Origin: Erythrobacter sp. NAP1
GTDB lineage: Bacteria > Pseudomonadota > Alphaproteobacteria > Sphingomonadales > Sphingomonadaceae
NCBI RefSeq assembly: GCF_000152865.1
Contig: NZ_CH672390.1
Span: forward strand, 806,001 to 870,000
Direction of reading: 5' to 3'
Length of the DNA: 64,000 bases
Shown here in pieces: positions 22,921 to 31,746 of the stretch. Position numbers and translations under genes: made by a program. Within the stretch, counting starts at the first letter, position 1. Each line of letters opens with the position of its first letter. The notes beneath the pieces were generated by a model. The model did not search any database. It saw only the letters and a program-made list of their open reading frames with translations, and had not been told where the DNA came from.

Positions 22921-24132
22921 ATGTCCAAAGTCCTGGTAATCGGCGCTGGCGGCGTCAGCAGCGTGTGCGTTCACAAGATGGCGATGAACGCGGATATATT
23001 CCCTGAGATCCACCTTGCCAGCCGCACAAAGTCCAAATGCGACACCATCGCCGCCAGCGTGAAAGACCGCACCGGGGTCGACATCACAACCTACGAGATC
23101 GACGCCGAAGAAGTCCCGGCAATGATCAACCTCATCAAGAAGGTCGAAGCGAGTCTCGTCGTGAACCTCGCTCTTCCGTATCAGGACCTGCCGATCATGG
23201 ATGCCTGCCTTGCCGCAGGCGTCGATTATCTCGACACCGCCAATTACGAGCCCAAGGACGAGGCGAAGTTCGAATATAAGTGGCAGTGGGCCTATCACGA
23301 CCGCTTCCAGGAAGCGGGGCTGATGGCGCTGCTCGGTTCGGGCTTCGATCCGGGCGTCACCAGCGTTTTCACGATGTGGCTCAAGAAGCACAAGCTCAAG
23401 ACCATCCGCCAGCTCGACATTCTCGATTGCAATGGCGGCGATCACGGTCAGGCATTTGCGACCAACTTCAACCCGGAAATCAACATCCGCGAAGTCACCG
23501 CGCCCGCGCGCCACTGGGAAAACGGCGAATTCGTCGAGACCCCCGCGATGGGCAAGAAGATCACTTTCGACTTTGAGCAGGTGGGCGAGAAGAACGCCTA
23601 CATGATGTATCATGAGGAGCTCGAAAGCCTCACCAAGTTCAATCCCGAGATTGAGCGTGCGCGTTTCTGGATGACCTTTGGTGATGAGTACATCAAGCAC
23701 CTCACCGTGCTTCAGAATGTCGGCATGACCCGGATCGATCCGGTCAAGTATCAGGGCAAGGAAATCATCCCGCTGCAGTTCCTCGCCGCCGTCCTGCCCA
23801 AGCCAGAGACGCTGGGCGAAACGACCAAGGGCAACACCAATATCGGCGTCATCGCCACCGGCGAAGCGCTCGACGGGTCGGGCGAGAAGACGTTCTACAT
23901 CAACAACATCTGCAGCCACGAAGCCGCTTACGAAGAAACCGGCAACCAGGCGGTGAGCTACACTACCGGTGTGCCCGCCATGATCGGCGCTGCGATGATG
24001 GTGACCGGCAAGTGGGAAGGTCACGGCGTCTTCAACATGGAAGAAATGGACCCCGACCCTTTCATGGACATGCTGAACGAACACGGTCTGCCGTGGCAGG
24101 TGAAGGAAATGGACGGGCCGGTCGACTTCTGA
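22921..24132 (+). CDS. Carboxynorspermidine/carboxyspermidine dehydrogenase (saccharopine dehydrogenase family)
   Basis: A 403-residue NADPH-dependent reductase. The N-terminal Rossmann motif is VIGAGGVSSVCVHK, and LPYQDLPIMDACLAAGVDYLDTANYE is typical of the family. It could be mistaken for a lysine-pathway saccharopine dehydrogenase, but the nearby nspC and ornithine decarboxylase genes point to condensation of aspartate semialdehyde with putrescine (or diaminopropane) to carboxy(nor)spermidine. The start has no strong ribosome binding site; CAAGAGGCG lies about 10 bases upstream. nspC follows 1.4 kb downstream with two intervening genes. Confidence 0.88.
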   Translation: MSKVLVIGAGGVSSVCVHKMAMNADIFPEIHLASRTKSKCDTIAASVKDRTGVDITTYEIDAEEVPAMINLIKKVEASLVVNLALPYQDLPIMDACLAAGVDYLDTANYEPKDEAKFEYKWQWAYHDRFQEAGLMALLGSGFDPGVTSVFTMWLKKHKLKTIRQLDILDCNGGDHGQAFATNFNPEINIREVTAPARHWENGEFVETPAMGKKITFDFEQVGEKNAYMMYHEELESLTKFNPEIERARFWMTFGDEYIKHLTVLQNVGMTRIDPVKYQGKEIIPLQFLAAVLPKPETLGETTKGNTNIGVIATGEALDGSGEKTFYINNICSHEAAYEETGNQAVSYTTGVPAMIGAAMMVTGKWEGHGVFNMEEMDPDPFMDMLNEHGLPWQVKEMDGPVDF

Positions 24133-24148
24133 TCGCAGGCCGCATTAC

Positions 24149-24883
24149 GTGTTCACACTCCTGCGACATCGTCTCGGCGAACTCGATGGCCCGAAATGGG
24201 CCGCGATCTTCGTATTCGAATTCATCGTCGTGCTGCTGGGCGTTCTCGCGGCGCAAATGCTGCAAGAGCGCTTTCAGGCGCAGCAGGCGCGCGCGAATTT
24301 CGAGGCGAGCCGGACAGCGCTGAACCGACAGCTCGACAATGTCGGAACCAGCCTCATCCAGCGCGGTCTGCAAGCGGAGTGTATAACCGCCAATCTTCGC
24401 GAGATTATCGTTTCGGTTGAGGCAGGTCAGCCGCTTCGCGAGGGTGTCTTCACCAGCCATCCACCCAAGGGCGCGGGCGAATTGACCGCGTGGGACGGGG
24501 CGCTGGCGGCGCAAACGCGCAAATACCTGCCCGCGCAGCTTGCGGAATCCTACGAGTTTCTCGGCCTTGTCGCAGGCGACCTGCGCAATGCGGCGCAACG
24601 CGAGGAGACCGATTGGGCGACGCTTGCCCTTGCGCGTAGCGATGCGTCGCGCCTCGGCGACGCTGGGCGCACGCAGGTCTTGCTTGCCGCGAACAACCTG
24701 CTCCACGCCTATGAGGGCTGGGAACGCGCACCAGCGACAACGCTCAGGCTGATGAGCCAAATCGGGGCCGAGCCCCAGCCGAACCGCATCCGCACAGTCC
24801 ATCGCGGCGATACACCCTGCAGCCGGGACGTGCTTTCGGGCCTCGAGGCGTTGGAAATGGGAGCCGTGCAGGGCAACGATTAG
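24149..24883 (+). CDS. Membrane-anchored protein of unknown function
   Basis: A 244-residue protein starting at GTG. It has a basic N-terminus (LLRHRLGELDGPKW), one hydrophobic segment at about residues 17-36 (AAIFVFEFIVVLLGVLAAQM), then a glutamine- and alanine-rich helical stretch (RFQAQQARANFEASRTALNR) that could be a coiled coil, and a cysteine pair further on (near residues 91 and 226). I do not recognise a family by name. It begins 16 bases after the dehydrogenase gene and is probably co-transcribed with the polyamine genes. Topology suggests a cytoplasmic N-terminus with the rest in the periplasm. Confidence 0.6.
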   Translation: MFTLLRHRLGELDGPKWAAIFVFEFIVVLLGVLAAQMLQERFQAQQARANFEASRTALNRQLDNVGTSLIQRGLQAECITANLREIIVSVEAGQPLREGVFTSHPPKGAGELTAWDGALAAQTRKYLPAQLAESYEFLGLVAGDLRNAAQREETDWATLALARSDASRLGDAGRTQVLLAANNLLHAYEGWERAPATTLRLMSQIGAEPQPNRIRTVHRGDTPCSRDVLSGLEALEMGAVQGND

Positions 24884-24964
24884 TCAATCCTGGGCTGCCT
24901 ATTACACGTTGGACCGCAGCACTTGTTTGCGTTAGGCGGTAAGGCTGGCAGCAAGGGGTGGGCG

Positions 24965-25501
24965 ATGCCGCAAATAGGGTCGACAGTGATTGAAGTGGTG
25001 GTGGGAGACATCACCAAGATGGCCTGCGATGCCATCGTCAACGCTGCGAATTCCTCATTACTGGGCGGTGGAGGCGTCGACGGCGCGATCCACCGTGCTG
25101 CAGGGCGCGATCTGGTGCATGAATGCCGCTTGCTGGGCGGCTGCAAGACCGGTCAGGCCAAAACGACCAAGGGCTACAATCTACCGGCAAAGCACATCAT
25201 TCACACAGTTGGACCTGTCTGGAATGGCGGCGAGAAAGGCGAGCCACAATTGCTCGCGAGCTGCTATCGAGAATCGCTGAATCAGGCGAGCAAGCTTGGC
25301 GCTCGCGACGTGGCAATCCCCGCAATCTCGACCGGCATTTTTGGCTATCCCGTCAGCATGGCAGCCGAAATCGCAGTGGCGACCGTGATCGAGGAAGTGC
25401 GCAACCGCCCCGGCGATTTCGACCGCATCGCGCTTGTCTGCTTTGGAGAGGGCGTGGAGGCTGCGTTCGAGCAAGCCACATCGCTCGCGCTAACCGACTA
25501 G
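24965..25501 (+). CDS. Macro-domain protein (ADP-ribose-binding, YmdB-like)
   Basis: A 178-residue single macro domain. [37 protein letters not shown] contains the ADP-ribose pocket (NAAN and the GGGGVDGAI loop), and [12 protein letters not shown] is the second glycine-rich loop. Relatives such as E. coli YmdB deacetylate O-acetyl-ADP-ribose and some remove ADP-ribose from proteins. The ATG at 24965 is preferred to a TTG at 24923. It stands between the unknown membrane protein and nspC on the same strand; no partner ADP-ribosyltransferase is visible in the window. Confidence 0.9.
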   Translation: MPQIGSTVIEVVVGDITKMACDAIVNAANSSLLGGGGVDGAIHRAAGRDLVHECRLLGGCKTGQAKTTKGYNLPAKHIIHTVGPVWNGGEKGEPQLLASCYRESLNQASKLGARDVAIPAISTGIFGYPVSMAAEIAVATVIEEVRNRPGDFDRIALVCFGEGVEAAFEQATSLALTD

Positions 25502-25534
25502 CGCGAGAGGCTGCGCGCGCCTATCTGGGCGGCC

Positions 25535-26728
25535 ATGGAAACTAAAGCCGGCAATCCGGGCGCGTTCGCCCATTTCGATCTCTCCCGCGTCGATAGTCCG
25601 TCCTTCGTCGTCGACGCTGCCAAGATCCGCGAAAACTGCCAAATCCTCGCCGACATTCGCGACGCGGCGGCGAGCGATGGCGCTTCGATCAAGGTGTTTG
25701 CGGCTTTGAAGGCATTTTCGATGTGGTCGGTCGCACCGATCATGGGCGAGTATCTTGACGGCGTATCGACCAGCGGGCTGTGGGAAGCGCGGCTGGCGAG
25801 CGAATTCTACGACGGCGATATCGCGACCTACTCAGCAGCGTTCAAGCCTGAAGACCTCGAAGAAATCTGCCGATTGTCCGAGCATGTCATCTTCAACTCG
25901 CCCGCCCAGATGCAGCGCGCCGCGCTTATCCTTGACCAGGCGCAAGTGACCGGCGGCGACGTGTCGGTGGGCCTCAGGCTCAACCCGATGGTCGCGACCG
26001 GAGAGGTGCCCAAATACGATCCTTCTGCACCCGGATCGCGGCTGGGCTTCCCGATCGACCAGCTCACCGAAGAGCATATGGAAGGCGTCGAGGGCATTCA
26101 CTTCCACAATCTATGCGAGCAGACTTTCGAGCCACTGCGCCAAACATGGGACCGCGTCTTCGACGTGATTGAGCCGTGGTTCGGACAACTCAAGTGGATC
26201 AACATGGGCGGGGGCCACCACATCACCCGCGCCGACTACGAGCGCGACAAGCTGGTAGAATTCCTGCGTGACGCAGCCGAGGACACGGGCGCCGAAATCA
26301 TTATCGAGCCGGGCGAAGCGGTGGCGCTCGATGCGGGCATCCTCGTCGGCACTCTGCTCGATACTGGCTTCAACGACGTGCCAATCGGCATCACCGATAT
26401 CAGCGCGACGTGCCACATGCCCGACGTTCTCGAAGCGCCATATCGACCGGCAATGCTGGGAGAACTTACCGACGAGGACAAGATCCCGATCCGTCTGGGC
26501 GGGCCATCCTGCCTCGCGGGTGACGTGATCGGCGATTATCGCTTACCGGTTCCAGCCGATCCGGGCGCGCGTTTCGCTTTCCTCGACCAGGCGCATTATT
26601 CGATGGTGAAGACCAACACTTTCAACGGCGTCCCGCTGCCGAGCATCTGGCTTTGGGACAGCGAAACCGATGCGCTCGATTGCGTGAAGCGCTTCGAATA
26701 CGAGGATTTCCGCGACCGCCTGAGCTGA
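25535..26728 (+). CDS. nspC: Carboxynorspermidine/carboxyspermidine decarboxylase
   Basis: A 397-residue fold-type III PLP decarboxylase that removes the carboxyl group from carboxyspermidine or carboxynorspermidine to give the free polyamine. The PLP lysine is Lys59 in FAALKAFS; GIHFHNLCEQ, WINMGGGHHIT and EPGEAVALD are NspC-type signatures, and the C-terminal GPSCLAGDVIGDY carries the catalytic cysteine-aspartate region. The ATG at 25535 is 33 bases after the macro-domain gene. It converges with DUF3137 with a 4-base gap. Confidence 0.92.
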   Translation: METKAGNPGAFAHFDLSRVDSPSFVVDAAKIRENCQILADIRDAAASDGASIKVFAALKAFSMWSVAPIMGEYLDGVSTSGLWEARLASEFYDGDIATYSAAFKPEDLEEICRLSEHVIFNSPAQMQRAALILDQAQVTGGDVSVGLRLNPMVATGEVPKYDPSAPGSRLGFPIDQLTEEHMEGVEGIHFHNLCEQTFEPLRQTWDRVFDVIEPWFGQLKWINMGGGHHITRADYERDKLVEFLRDAAEDTGAEIIIEPGEAVALDAGILVGTLLDTGFNDVPIGITDISATCHMPDVLEAPYRPAMLGELTDEDKIPIRLGGPSCLAGDVIGDYRLPVPADPGARFAFLDQAHYSMVKTNTFNGVPLPSIWLWDSETDALDCVKRFEYEDFRDRLS

Positions 26729-26732
26729 CGGC

Positions 26733-27779
26733 TTACAGGCCCTTGCGCCCGAAACCGCCTGCGCGGGGCTGGATCGTTTCGCGAGCGTGATCGGTGATGC
26801 GGGGTTTATCTGCTATCGGCTCTGACCCGAGCGCTCGCCCGCGTTCGTTCTGGTTGATCGCAAGCGCAAGGCGCGCCATCGCGCCAAATTGTTCGGCAGC
26901 CTGCGCGACCTTGGCGTGATCATCGCGCGCGTTCATCGTGCCGCTTTCGAACAGATTGCCGCTTTCGACCACGATCACCACTTCGCCCGCGCTGAACACC
27001 GCTCGTACCGCATCGCCGCCGAATACGCGCTCGAGTTCGAGGAGATGTTCGATATAGGACGGGTGGATGAGGACGCGCGCTTCGACCTGATCGTCGCTGT
27101 AGACTTCGAACACGTCTTCAAAATCGGGATGGACCTGGTCGACGAAATCGAGCCGGTGGCCGTCGAAAGTCACATGGTCCGCCCGGCCTCCAAAGCCCCA
27201 CCATTTCTTGTGCTTGCCCTTGCGCTGGAGGAGGGTGGTCGAATGGAAATCGCGCCCGAACCCCATGTCGATAATCGCGCCGCGAAACACCGTGACCCAG
27301 CGTCGGTTCTTGCCCGATCCGCGCCGCTCTTCGAGATGCGCTTCGTAAAGGTTGAAGCGGTGGCCGGAGAGTTCGCCATACCAGCGGTCCTCGAAATTCC
27401 TTCGGTCGCTTGACGACAGAAGCGAGAATTTGCGGGCGGTGTCGTACTCCCATCCTGGGGAGACTTCGTCATTGTATTGAATGCCAAGATCCGCCGCGAT
27501 CGCGGAATTGATCCCGACCTTCACGTTTTTCTTGGCCTCCGCGATGACAGCATAGCCCCAGGCATAGGCGGCGCCGCCAGCGGCAAAGGCGATGAACAGT
27601 TTGAAGTTCCACGCAATCGCGGGGAGGAACCACATGAAGCCGAATAGCGGCAGGCAGATCAGGGCGCCGTAAAACCAGCGCTCCCTGGCTTTTGCCTTGG
27701 CCGCAGCGCGCACTTCTTCCTGCTCCGCCAGCCATCGACCGAGCTCGCCATCAAGAAGCCGCTGGATATCCGCCTGCAT
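26733..27779 (-). CDS. DUF3137 membrane protein
   Basis: A 348-residue protein with two membrane helices near residues 35-75 (FYGALICLPLFGFMWFLPAI, then a glycine/alanine-rich helix) and a large soluble C-terminal domain. The pattern ending in GVRTHV-like barrels is absent, but the FNLYEAHLEERRGSGKNRRWVTVFRG region matches DUF3137 proteins as I know them. The start ATG has a strong GAGGGGG site. It diverges from a LemA gene 84 bases away, a pairing known for this family. Function is unknown; a membrane-associated role with LemA is inferred. Confidence 0.8.
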   Translation of the reverse strand: MQADIQRLLDGELGRWLAEQEEVRAAAKAKARERWFYGALICLPLFGFMWFLPAIAWNFKLFIAFAAGGAAYAWGYAVIAEAKKNVKVGINSAIAADLGIQYNDEVSPGWEYDTARKFSLLSSSDRRNFEDRWYGELSGHRFNLYEAHLEERRGSGKNRRWVTVFRGAIIDMGFGRDFHSTTLLQRKGKHKKWWGFGGRADHVTFDGHRLDFVDQVHPDFEDVFEVYSDDQVEARVLIHPSYIEHLLELERVFGGDAVRAVFSAGEVVIVVESGNLFESGTMNARDDHAKVAQAAEQFGAMARLALAINQNERGRALGSEPIADKPRITDHARETIQPRAGGFGRKGL

Positions 27780-27863
27780 AACCCCCTCAAACGGCAGAAA
27801 TCTGCCCTTTTCTTTAACCTTCCCTCGCTACTATAGTCCTGCCCGGTAAAGGAGGGGTGGACA

Positions 27864-28421
27864 ATGGGAATGTTTGGTTGGGTTGTTTTAGGCGTATTGG
27901 CGCTGATCGCGGTGCTGGTCGTCGGGATTTACAACAATCTCGTGGGCCTGAGGCAGAATGTGCGTCAGGGTACCGCCGATATCGACGCCCAGTTGCGCCA
28001 GCGACACGATCTCATTCCAAACCTCGTTGAGACGGTAAAAGGCTATGCCGGCCACGAGAGCGAGACGCTCGAAGCGGTGATCAGCGCGCGCAATGTCGCA
28101 GCCAAAGGCAATCCCGACAGCGGTAGCGAACAGGGCCTGCGCGTCGCGCTCGACAATCTCCTTGCGCTGGGTGAGGCCTATCCTGACCTGAAGGCTTCAA
28201 CCAACTTTCAGGAGCTGCAGCGCGAGCTGGCTGACATAGAAGACAAACTTGCCGCCGCCCGGCGCGCGCTCAACGCGGCTGTTTCGCGCTTTAACACGGC
28301 GCGCGAAAGCTTTCCGGCGGTGCTGTTCGCGGGCGCCCTTGGTTTTCAGGAAGCCGACTTCAACAAGCTCGACGATTCCGAGCGCGGGACCGTCGATCAG
28401 GTGCCTAACGTCGCATTTTGA
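27864..28421 (+). CDS. lemA: LemA family protein
   Basis: A 185-residue protein with one N-terminal membrane helix (GMFGWVVLGVLALIAVLVVG) and an antiparallel helical domain: NNLVGLRQNVRQGTADIDAQLRQRHDLIPNLVETVKGYA is the LemA hallmark. LemA proteins are anchored to the inner membrane with the helices outside; a biochemical role is not established. The ATG at 27864 follows an AAAGGAGGGG ribosome binding site. It faces away from the DUF3137 gene, sharing a promoter region. Confidence 0.92.
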   Translation: MGMFGWVVLGVLALIAVLVVGIYNNLVGLRQNVRQGTADIDAQLRQRHDLIPNLVETVKGYAGHESETLEAVISARNVAAKGNPDSGSEQGLRVALDNLLALGEAYPDLKASTNFQELQRELADIEDKLAAARRALNAAVSRFNTARESFPAVLFAGALGFQEADFNKLDDSERGTVDQVPNVAF

Positions 28422-28570
28422 GGCCGCGGGGAACCTTCGCCCGTCTCACACATTTTGTTTGCGAATCTGCGCATCGTGACTATATGCGCGCTTCCGCTGC
28501 CCCAAGGGACGTACCGCAAGGCAGCCTCGAACCGTTTGGTTGAACACTGAACCTTAGGGGGTCCCTTGAG

Positions 28571-29776
28571 TTGCGCACATTTCCTGACGCCAAGGCTGTA
28601 GCACGGGCGCTTGAGCCCGAAGAACCAGTCATCCTTAACCGCCCGCACGCTGCGCGGCGCGCTGCGAAGTACTTTGTCGAAAAGTTTCCCGGCAAGGTTC
28701 TCTATGCGGTCAAAGCGAACCCCGCTCCTGATCTGATCGAAGTCCTGTGGGATGCAGGCGTGACGCATTACGATGTCGCGTCGATTGCCGAGGTGCGCCT
28801 TGTGCGCGGGCTGCTGCCTGATGCGAATTTGTGCTTCATGCACCCGATCAAGCGCCGCCGCGCCATTGCCGAGGCGTATCATGAGCATGGGGTAAAGACC
28901 TTCAGCCTCGATACTCTCGAAGAGCTTGAGAAGATCGTGGAAGCCTGCTCCGACCCCGAGACGGGCGAACCTGCAACCGACCTGCGCCTGTGTGTGCGTT
29001 TGCGCGTTTCGTCGGAATATTCGGAGCTTTCGCTTGCGAGCAAGTTCGGCTGCGACCTGCTCGAAGCTCCGCAGCTTCTTCAGGCCTGTCGCCAGCATTG
29101 CGACTGGCTGGGCGTCTGCTTCCATGTGGGCAGCCAGGCGATGACGCCGTTTGCTTTCGTGCAAGCGCTCGACCGGACCCGCGCTGCCATCGCAGAGGCG
29201 TCGGTCGTGATCGACATGATCGACGTCGGCGGCGGTTTCCCGAGCATTTATCCGGGCATGGAGCCTCCGCCGCTCGAAGACTATTTCGCGATCATTCACC
29301 AGCACTTCTATGCGCTTCCCATCGCCTACAACGCAGAGTTGTGGTGCGAGCCGGGCCGGGCGTTGTGCGCGGAATATTCGAGCATGATCGTGCGCGTCGA
29401 AAAGCGCCGCGGGAATGAGCTCTACATCAACGATGGCGCATACGGTGCGCTCTATGACGCAGCGCATGTTTCGTGGCGCTTCCCCGTGAACGCGCTCGAA
29501 GACGACCTGCGCGATGCGGTCGAGGACTTCGCATTCTACGGTCCGACCTGCGACGATGCCGACTACATGGCCGGTCCGTTCCCGCTGCCCGGAGACATTC
29601 AGGCAGGCGACTTCATCGAAATCGGCGTGCTCGGCGCATACGGCGCTGCCATGAAAACCGGCTTCAACGGCTTTGGCGATGCAGAAATCGTGATTGTCGA
29701 AGACGAACCGATGATGAGCCTGTTCGACGGCAGCCGCCAGCGCGAAGCGAGCGATAATGTGGTGAACTTACGCTGA
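28571..29776 (+). CDS. Ornithine decarboxylase (type III PLP fold)
   Basis: A 401-residue decarboxylase that makes putrescine. The PLP lysine is Lys48 in LYAVKANP; GSQAM and DVGGGFPSIYPG bind phosphate, WCEPGRALCAE holds a conserved Arg region, and GPTCDDADYM contains Cys327 with the following aspartate that favours ornithine or lysine over diaminopimelate. The start is TTG, preceded by AGGGGG at 28556-28561 with nine bases of spacing. Lysine decarboxylation is possible as a side or main activity. It supplies the putrescine used by the dehydrogenase and NspC encoded at 22921 and 25535. Confidence 0.88.
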   Translation: MRTFPDAKAVARALEPEEPVILNRPHAARRAAKYFVEKFPGKVLYAVKANPAPDLIEVLWDAGVTHYDVASIAEVRLVRGLLPDANLCFMHPIKRRRAIAEAYHEHGVKTFSLDTLEELEKIVEACSDPETGEPATDLRLCVRLRVSSEYSELSLASKFGCDLLEAPQLLQACRQHCDWLGVCFHVGSQAMTPFAFVQALDRTRAAIAEASVVIDMIDVGGGFPSIYPGMEPPPLEDYFAIIHQHFYALPIAYNAELWCEPGRALCAEYSSMIVRVEKRRGNELYINDGAYGALYDAAHVSWRFPVNALEDDLRDAVEDFAFYGPTCDDADYMAGPFPLPGDIQAGDFIEIGVLGAYGAAMKTGFNGFGDAEIVIVEDEPMMSLFDGSRQREASDNVVNLR

Positions 29777-29783
29777 TTGCGAA

Positions 29784-29806
29784 GGCTCAGGCGTGCTGCC
29801 TGAGCC
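29784..29806. terminator. Hairpin between convergent ODC and merC genes
   Basis: GGCTCAGGC at 29784-29792 pairs perfectly with GCCTGAGCC at 29798-29806 around a 5-base loop. It overlaps the 3' end of merC and starts 7 bases after the decarboxylase stop. No T-run is present, so a bidirectional terminator role is tentative. Confidence 0.5.
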
Positions 29807-30143
29807 GCCAGATATGCGCTGAAGCCATCAGCAAACCACCTGCGAGCGTGGGTATGGTTTCGTCGACGCCGAACGGCTCTGCAAAGAGCGCTGCCCCAAT
29901 CAAGCCCATGCCCGAAAGAACAGGTATCAGAAATATGAGAGTGCGAGCGGACGGGGCTTTCCCGATGACCGTCGCCGATGCCGCGATGGCCAATCCTGTC
30001 AGTAGCCAATGCACCCATTCGGTCTCGGCAAAACCAGCCAGGAACGGCAAAGTGATCGCGACGATCGGAAGCGCGACGCAATGCACGATGCAAGCGAGAC
30101 TGAGAGCCGCAGCCGCGCGATCATAAGAGGCAGTGGCAGACAC
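29787..30143 (-). CDS. MerC domain membrane protein
   Basis: A 118-residue membrane protein with four predicted helices. The first helix has ALSLACIVHCVALP, the cysteine and histidine-cysteine pattern of MerC mercuric transporters, followed by HWLLTGLAIAASAT and SARTLIFLIPVLSG. No other mer genes are present. In sphingomonads MerC-domain genes often lie beside a Fur-type regulator, but the 293 bases upstream here do not contain one. Metal specificity is unknown. Confidence 0.8.
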   Translation of the reverse strand: MSATASYDRAAAALSLACIVHCVALPIVAITLPFLAGFAETEWVHWLLTGLAIAASATVIGKAPSARTLIFLIPVLSGMGLIGAALFAEPFGVDETIPTLAGGLLMASAHIWRLRQHA

Positions 30144-30436
30144 TTCAGTCTTCCTATGAACGCCTCTGCGCAGGGCAACTGCTCGCGCCTCCAGGCAGCG
30201 AGATTGCAGCCACTCTCGCGGATATCGTCGCGGATGTTCGCCTCGTCAGAGAAACGGGCGCTGCGTTCGAGGAGTTGGGGCATAAAAAGCGGATGCTCAT
30301 GAGACGTTGCACTATCTCATAGACGAGGCGGCCTAGACTTGGCGTTCAAGAGCTTGAATAATCGAACTCCGCTAAAGTCCCGGTCCTCACGAGGCGTGTT
30401 CCAGGATACCCTCTACGAGATCAGAAGGAGTATGAA
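30144..30436. promoter_or_regulatory. Gene-free divergent interval between merC and a secreted protein gene
   Basis: This interval carries no gene I can support. It holds a 6-bp inverted repeat TTCAAG, two bases, CTTGAA at 30345-30358 that could be an operator, and a clear ribosome binding site (GAAGGAG) for the gene at 30437. A short open stretch at 30158-30322 on the plus strand has no start codon in frame and is discussed among the rejected items. Confidence 0.3.
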
Positions 30437-30973
30437 ATGAAACCCAGCTATCTTCTCGCCGCAGCATCGCTCGCAATTGCCGCCCCGCTTTCGGCCCAGA
30501 TGCCCGACGAAGGCGCCATGATCGCCGAACAGCGGGAAGCGATGGAAGCGCTGTCATGGATGGATGGGACATGGGAAGGCACCGTCACCACCCAGACGCC
30601 CGAGGGTCCGGTCACCTACAGGCAGACAGAAAATATCAGCCCGATCGCTGGCGGCACTGTCCGCGTGATCGAGGGGCGCGGCTTTGATGAAGCGGGCGAG
30701 CTCAAATTCAACGCAGCCGCCATGATCGTCTACGATGCCGAGAATGACGAGTACGGCATGATCGCCAGCGCCCGAGGTCGCGCAACGCAGCCCTGGTTCA
30801 AGAAGACCGACAACGGCTTTGAATGGGGCTTCGAAACCGGTCCGGTGAAGATTTCATACATCGCTGTCTATGACGACGGCGTCTGGTCCGAAGAAGGCTT
30901 CATGGCCTTCGGAGAAGCACCGCCGGCGAAATTCCTCGAAATGCGGCTCGAGCGCACAGGTGGCAGCGAATAG
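30437..30973 (+). CDS. Secreted DUF1579-like protein
   Basis: A 178-residue exported protein. A signal peptide of about 20 residues ends in PLSAQ. The mature part has LSWMDGTWEGTV, then ENISPIAGGTVRVIEGRGFD and MIVYDAENDEYGMIA, a beta-barrel-like pattern similar to DUF1579 and related lipocalin-like families. A GAAGGAG site precedes the ATG. It converges with the nitroreductase gene with a 3-base gap. No enzymatic residues are recognisable; ligand binding in the periplasm is a guess. Confidence 0.65.
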   Translation: MKPSYLLAAASLAIAAPLSAQMPDEGAMIAEQREAMEALSWMDGTWEGTVTTQTPEGPVTYRQTENISPIAGGTVRVIEGRGFDEAGELKFNAAAMIVYDAENDEYGMIASARGRATQPWFKKTDNGFEWGFETGPVKISYIAVYDDGVWSEEGFMAFGEAPPAKFLEMRLERTGGSE

Positions 30974-30976
30974 CTT

Positions 30977-31669
30977 TTATTCGAAGCCCACGAACCGTGC
31001 CGCTTCGTCCACGCTGCGCCGCGTGATTTTGACCGGGTTTGCCGGGAAATCCTCATCTGGCCAGCCCATCGCGACAGCTTTCATGATCACCTGATCGTCA
31101 GGTATATTTGCGTGTTCGCGCACGACCGGCGACTGCATGATGCCCTGCGAGTTGATCACGCAGCCAAGCCCGCGCGACCATGCCGCGTTGACGAGCGCGG
31201 TGGTGACCGCTCCGCAATCAAACACGGTGTCGTCGGCGTCGGAGAGCTCCTTGTCATAGGTGATGATCACGCACACTGGCGCATCGAACTGGCGAAAGCC
31301 GCGCAGAACCCAGTCCTGGCGCTTTTCCTTGTCATCGCGGCCAATGCCCATCGCTTCGAAAAGCTGGATCGCACAGCCGACCTGGCGGTCGCGGTGGACG
31401 CCCTGAAAGGGGTGGCCCTTGCGAAACTCGCGGCTGTCGGGCTCGCCTGCCAGAATGCGCTCGGTGTTGCCCTTGCGGATTCGGTCGAGCGGTTCGCCGC
31501 TGATGACGTGGAAGTGATAGGGCTGGGTGTTCATCGACGAGGGCGAGCGCATCGCCATCGTCAGCAGTTCCTCGATCAGTTCGCGCGGAACGGGCTTGTC
31601 GAGATAACCGCGGATCGAGCGCCGCCCGAGCACGACTTCTTCATATGTCTGATCGACGTTACCGCCCAC
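30977..31669 (-). CDS. Nitroreductase family flavoprotein
   Basis: A 230-residue FMN-dependent oxidoreductase. RRSIRGYLDKPVPRELIEEL and RSPSSMNTQPYHFHVI are the N-terminal FMN-binding segments of the family, and GLGCVINSQGIM with MGWPDEDFPANPVKITRR forms the C-terminal FMN site. Family members reduce nitroaromatics, quinones or flavins with NAD(P)H. No operon partner fixes the substrate; the TauD-type dioxygenase gene lies 77 bases upstream in the same direction. Confidence 0.9.
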   Translation of the reverse strand: MGGNVDQTYEEVVLGRRSIRGYLDKPVPRELIEELLTMAMRSPSSMNTQPYHFHVISGEPLDRIRKGNTERILAGEPDSREFRKGHPFQGVHRDRQVGCAIQLFEAMGIGRDDKEKRQDWVLRGFRQFDAPVCVIITYDKELSDADDTVFDCGAVTTALVNAAWSRGLGCVINSQGIMQSPVVREHANIPDDQVIMKAVAMGWPDEDFPANPVKITRRSVDEAARFVGFE

Positions 31670-31746
31670 TTCTCTCTCCCGAATCTGTCTGCGAGAGAGC
31701 TAGCGCAGCCGGCGTCTGGCGCAAAGTCCGCTACGTCAGCGCGCTC

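Noticed and set aside
29999..30283. Minus-strand frame overlapping merC and its upstream region
   Set aside because: It overlaps merC in another frame, has no recognisable motif and does not resemble the Fur regulator often found beside merC.
30158..30322. Short plus-strand frame reading like a protein C-terminus (LADIVADVRLVRE) upstream of the gene at 30437
   Set aside because: No start codon in frame, no recognisable family, and only about 50 residues; it could be a gene remnant, but there is not enough to call a pseudogene.
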